This document shows, one piece after another, positions 5,544-5,566 of a stretch of DNA of 5,566 nt. The stretch is taken from NCBI GenBank assembly GCA_003152255.1, contig PLZT01000419.1:1-5566 (forward strand). Reading direction: 5' to 3'. The DNA is from Methylocystaceae bacterium. GTDB taxonomy: Bacteria > Pseudomonadota > Alphaproteobacteria > Rhizobiales > Beijerinckiaceae. Both the position numbers and the translations under genes were made by a program. Numbering within the stretch: position 1 is the stretch's first letter; every line of letters begins with the position of its first letter. The notes beneath the pieces were generated by a model, which was not told the DNA's origin, searched no databases, and saw nothing but the letters and a program-made list of their open reading frames with translations.

Positions 5544-5566
5544 CATCCGCCTTCCTCACCGTCTAT
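5540..5566 (+). CDS. ccmB: Heme exporter permease CcmB, first nine codons only
   Basis: An ATG at 5540-5542 overlaps the ccmA TGA (5541-5543) in an ATGA arrangement, and nine codons (MTSAFLTVY) are open to the window edge. In alphaproteobacteria ccmB normally follows ccmA directly, and CcmB begins with a short segment before its first membrane helix, which this fits. The call rests mainly on gene order, since nine residues are too few for homology. Confidence 0.7.

Overview
The window looks like a high-GC alphaproteobacterial chromosome, probably order Hyphomicrobiales (Rhizobiales). A methanotroph-like genus such as Methylocystis or Methylosinus is my guess from protein style only; nothing in the sequence proves it. 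Protein-coding DNA right of about 850 is GC-rich with strong G/C third-position bias. The first 750 bases are visibly less GC-rich.

Layout. Bases 1-610 (minus strand) carry the N-terminal 203 residues of a P4-type tyrosine integrase that runs off the left edge. Bases 611-743 are non-coding and hold a candidate integrase promoter, repeated AAGGGG-type motifs and part of an AT-rich trough. Bases 744-899 (plus strand) hold an open 51-codon stretch without a start codon that reads like the C-terminus of a beta-barrel outer-membrane protein. I read this as the edge of an integrated element abutting a broken or partly duplicated chromosomal gene. From 903 onward the DNA is ordinary chromosome. It contains a thioredoxin-like/ccdA pair (minus strand, 2022 to 903); mobA (plus, 2152-2763), divergent from that pair; cysK (minus, 3785-2754), overlapping the end of mobA tail to tail; a LacX-like aldose 1-epimerase family gene (minus, 4736-3852) upstream of cysK; and ccmA (plus, 4857-5543) followed by the first nine codons of ccmB (from 5540).

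How the genes work together. The signal-peptide thioredoxin and CcdA form a plausible relay carrying cytoplasmic thiol electrons across the inner membrane to periplasmic disulfides. CcmA and CcmB are the ATPase and permease of System I cytochrome c maturation, which needs reduced apocytochrome thiols, so the two loci may serve the same process although they are 2.8 kb apart and on opposite strands. MobA makes the guanylylated molybdenum cofactor, and CysK makes cysteine. The epimerase-like protein is a sugar-mutarotase-fold enzyme of uncertain substrate.

I see no convincing undescribed multi-gene system. The most interesting parts are the element/chromosome junction with the truncated gene, the shared stem-loop between two converging reading frames at 889-913, and a serine where thioredoxins normally have their cis-proline.
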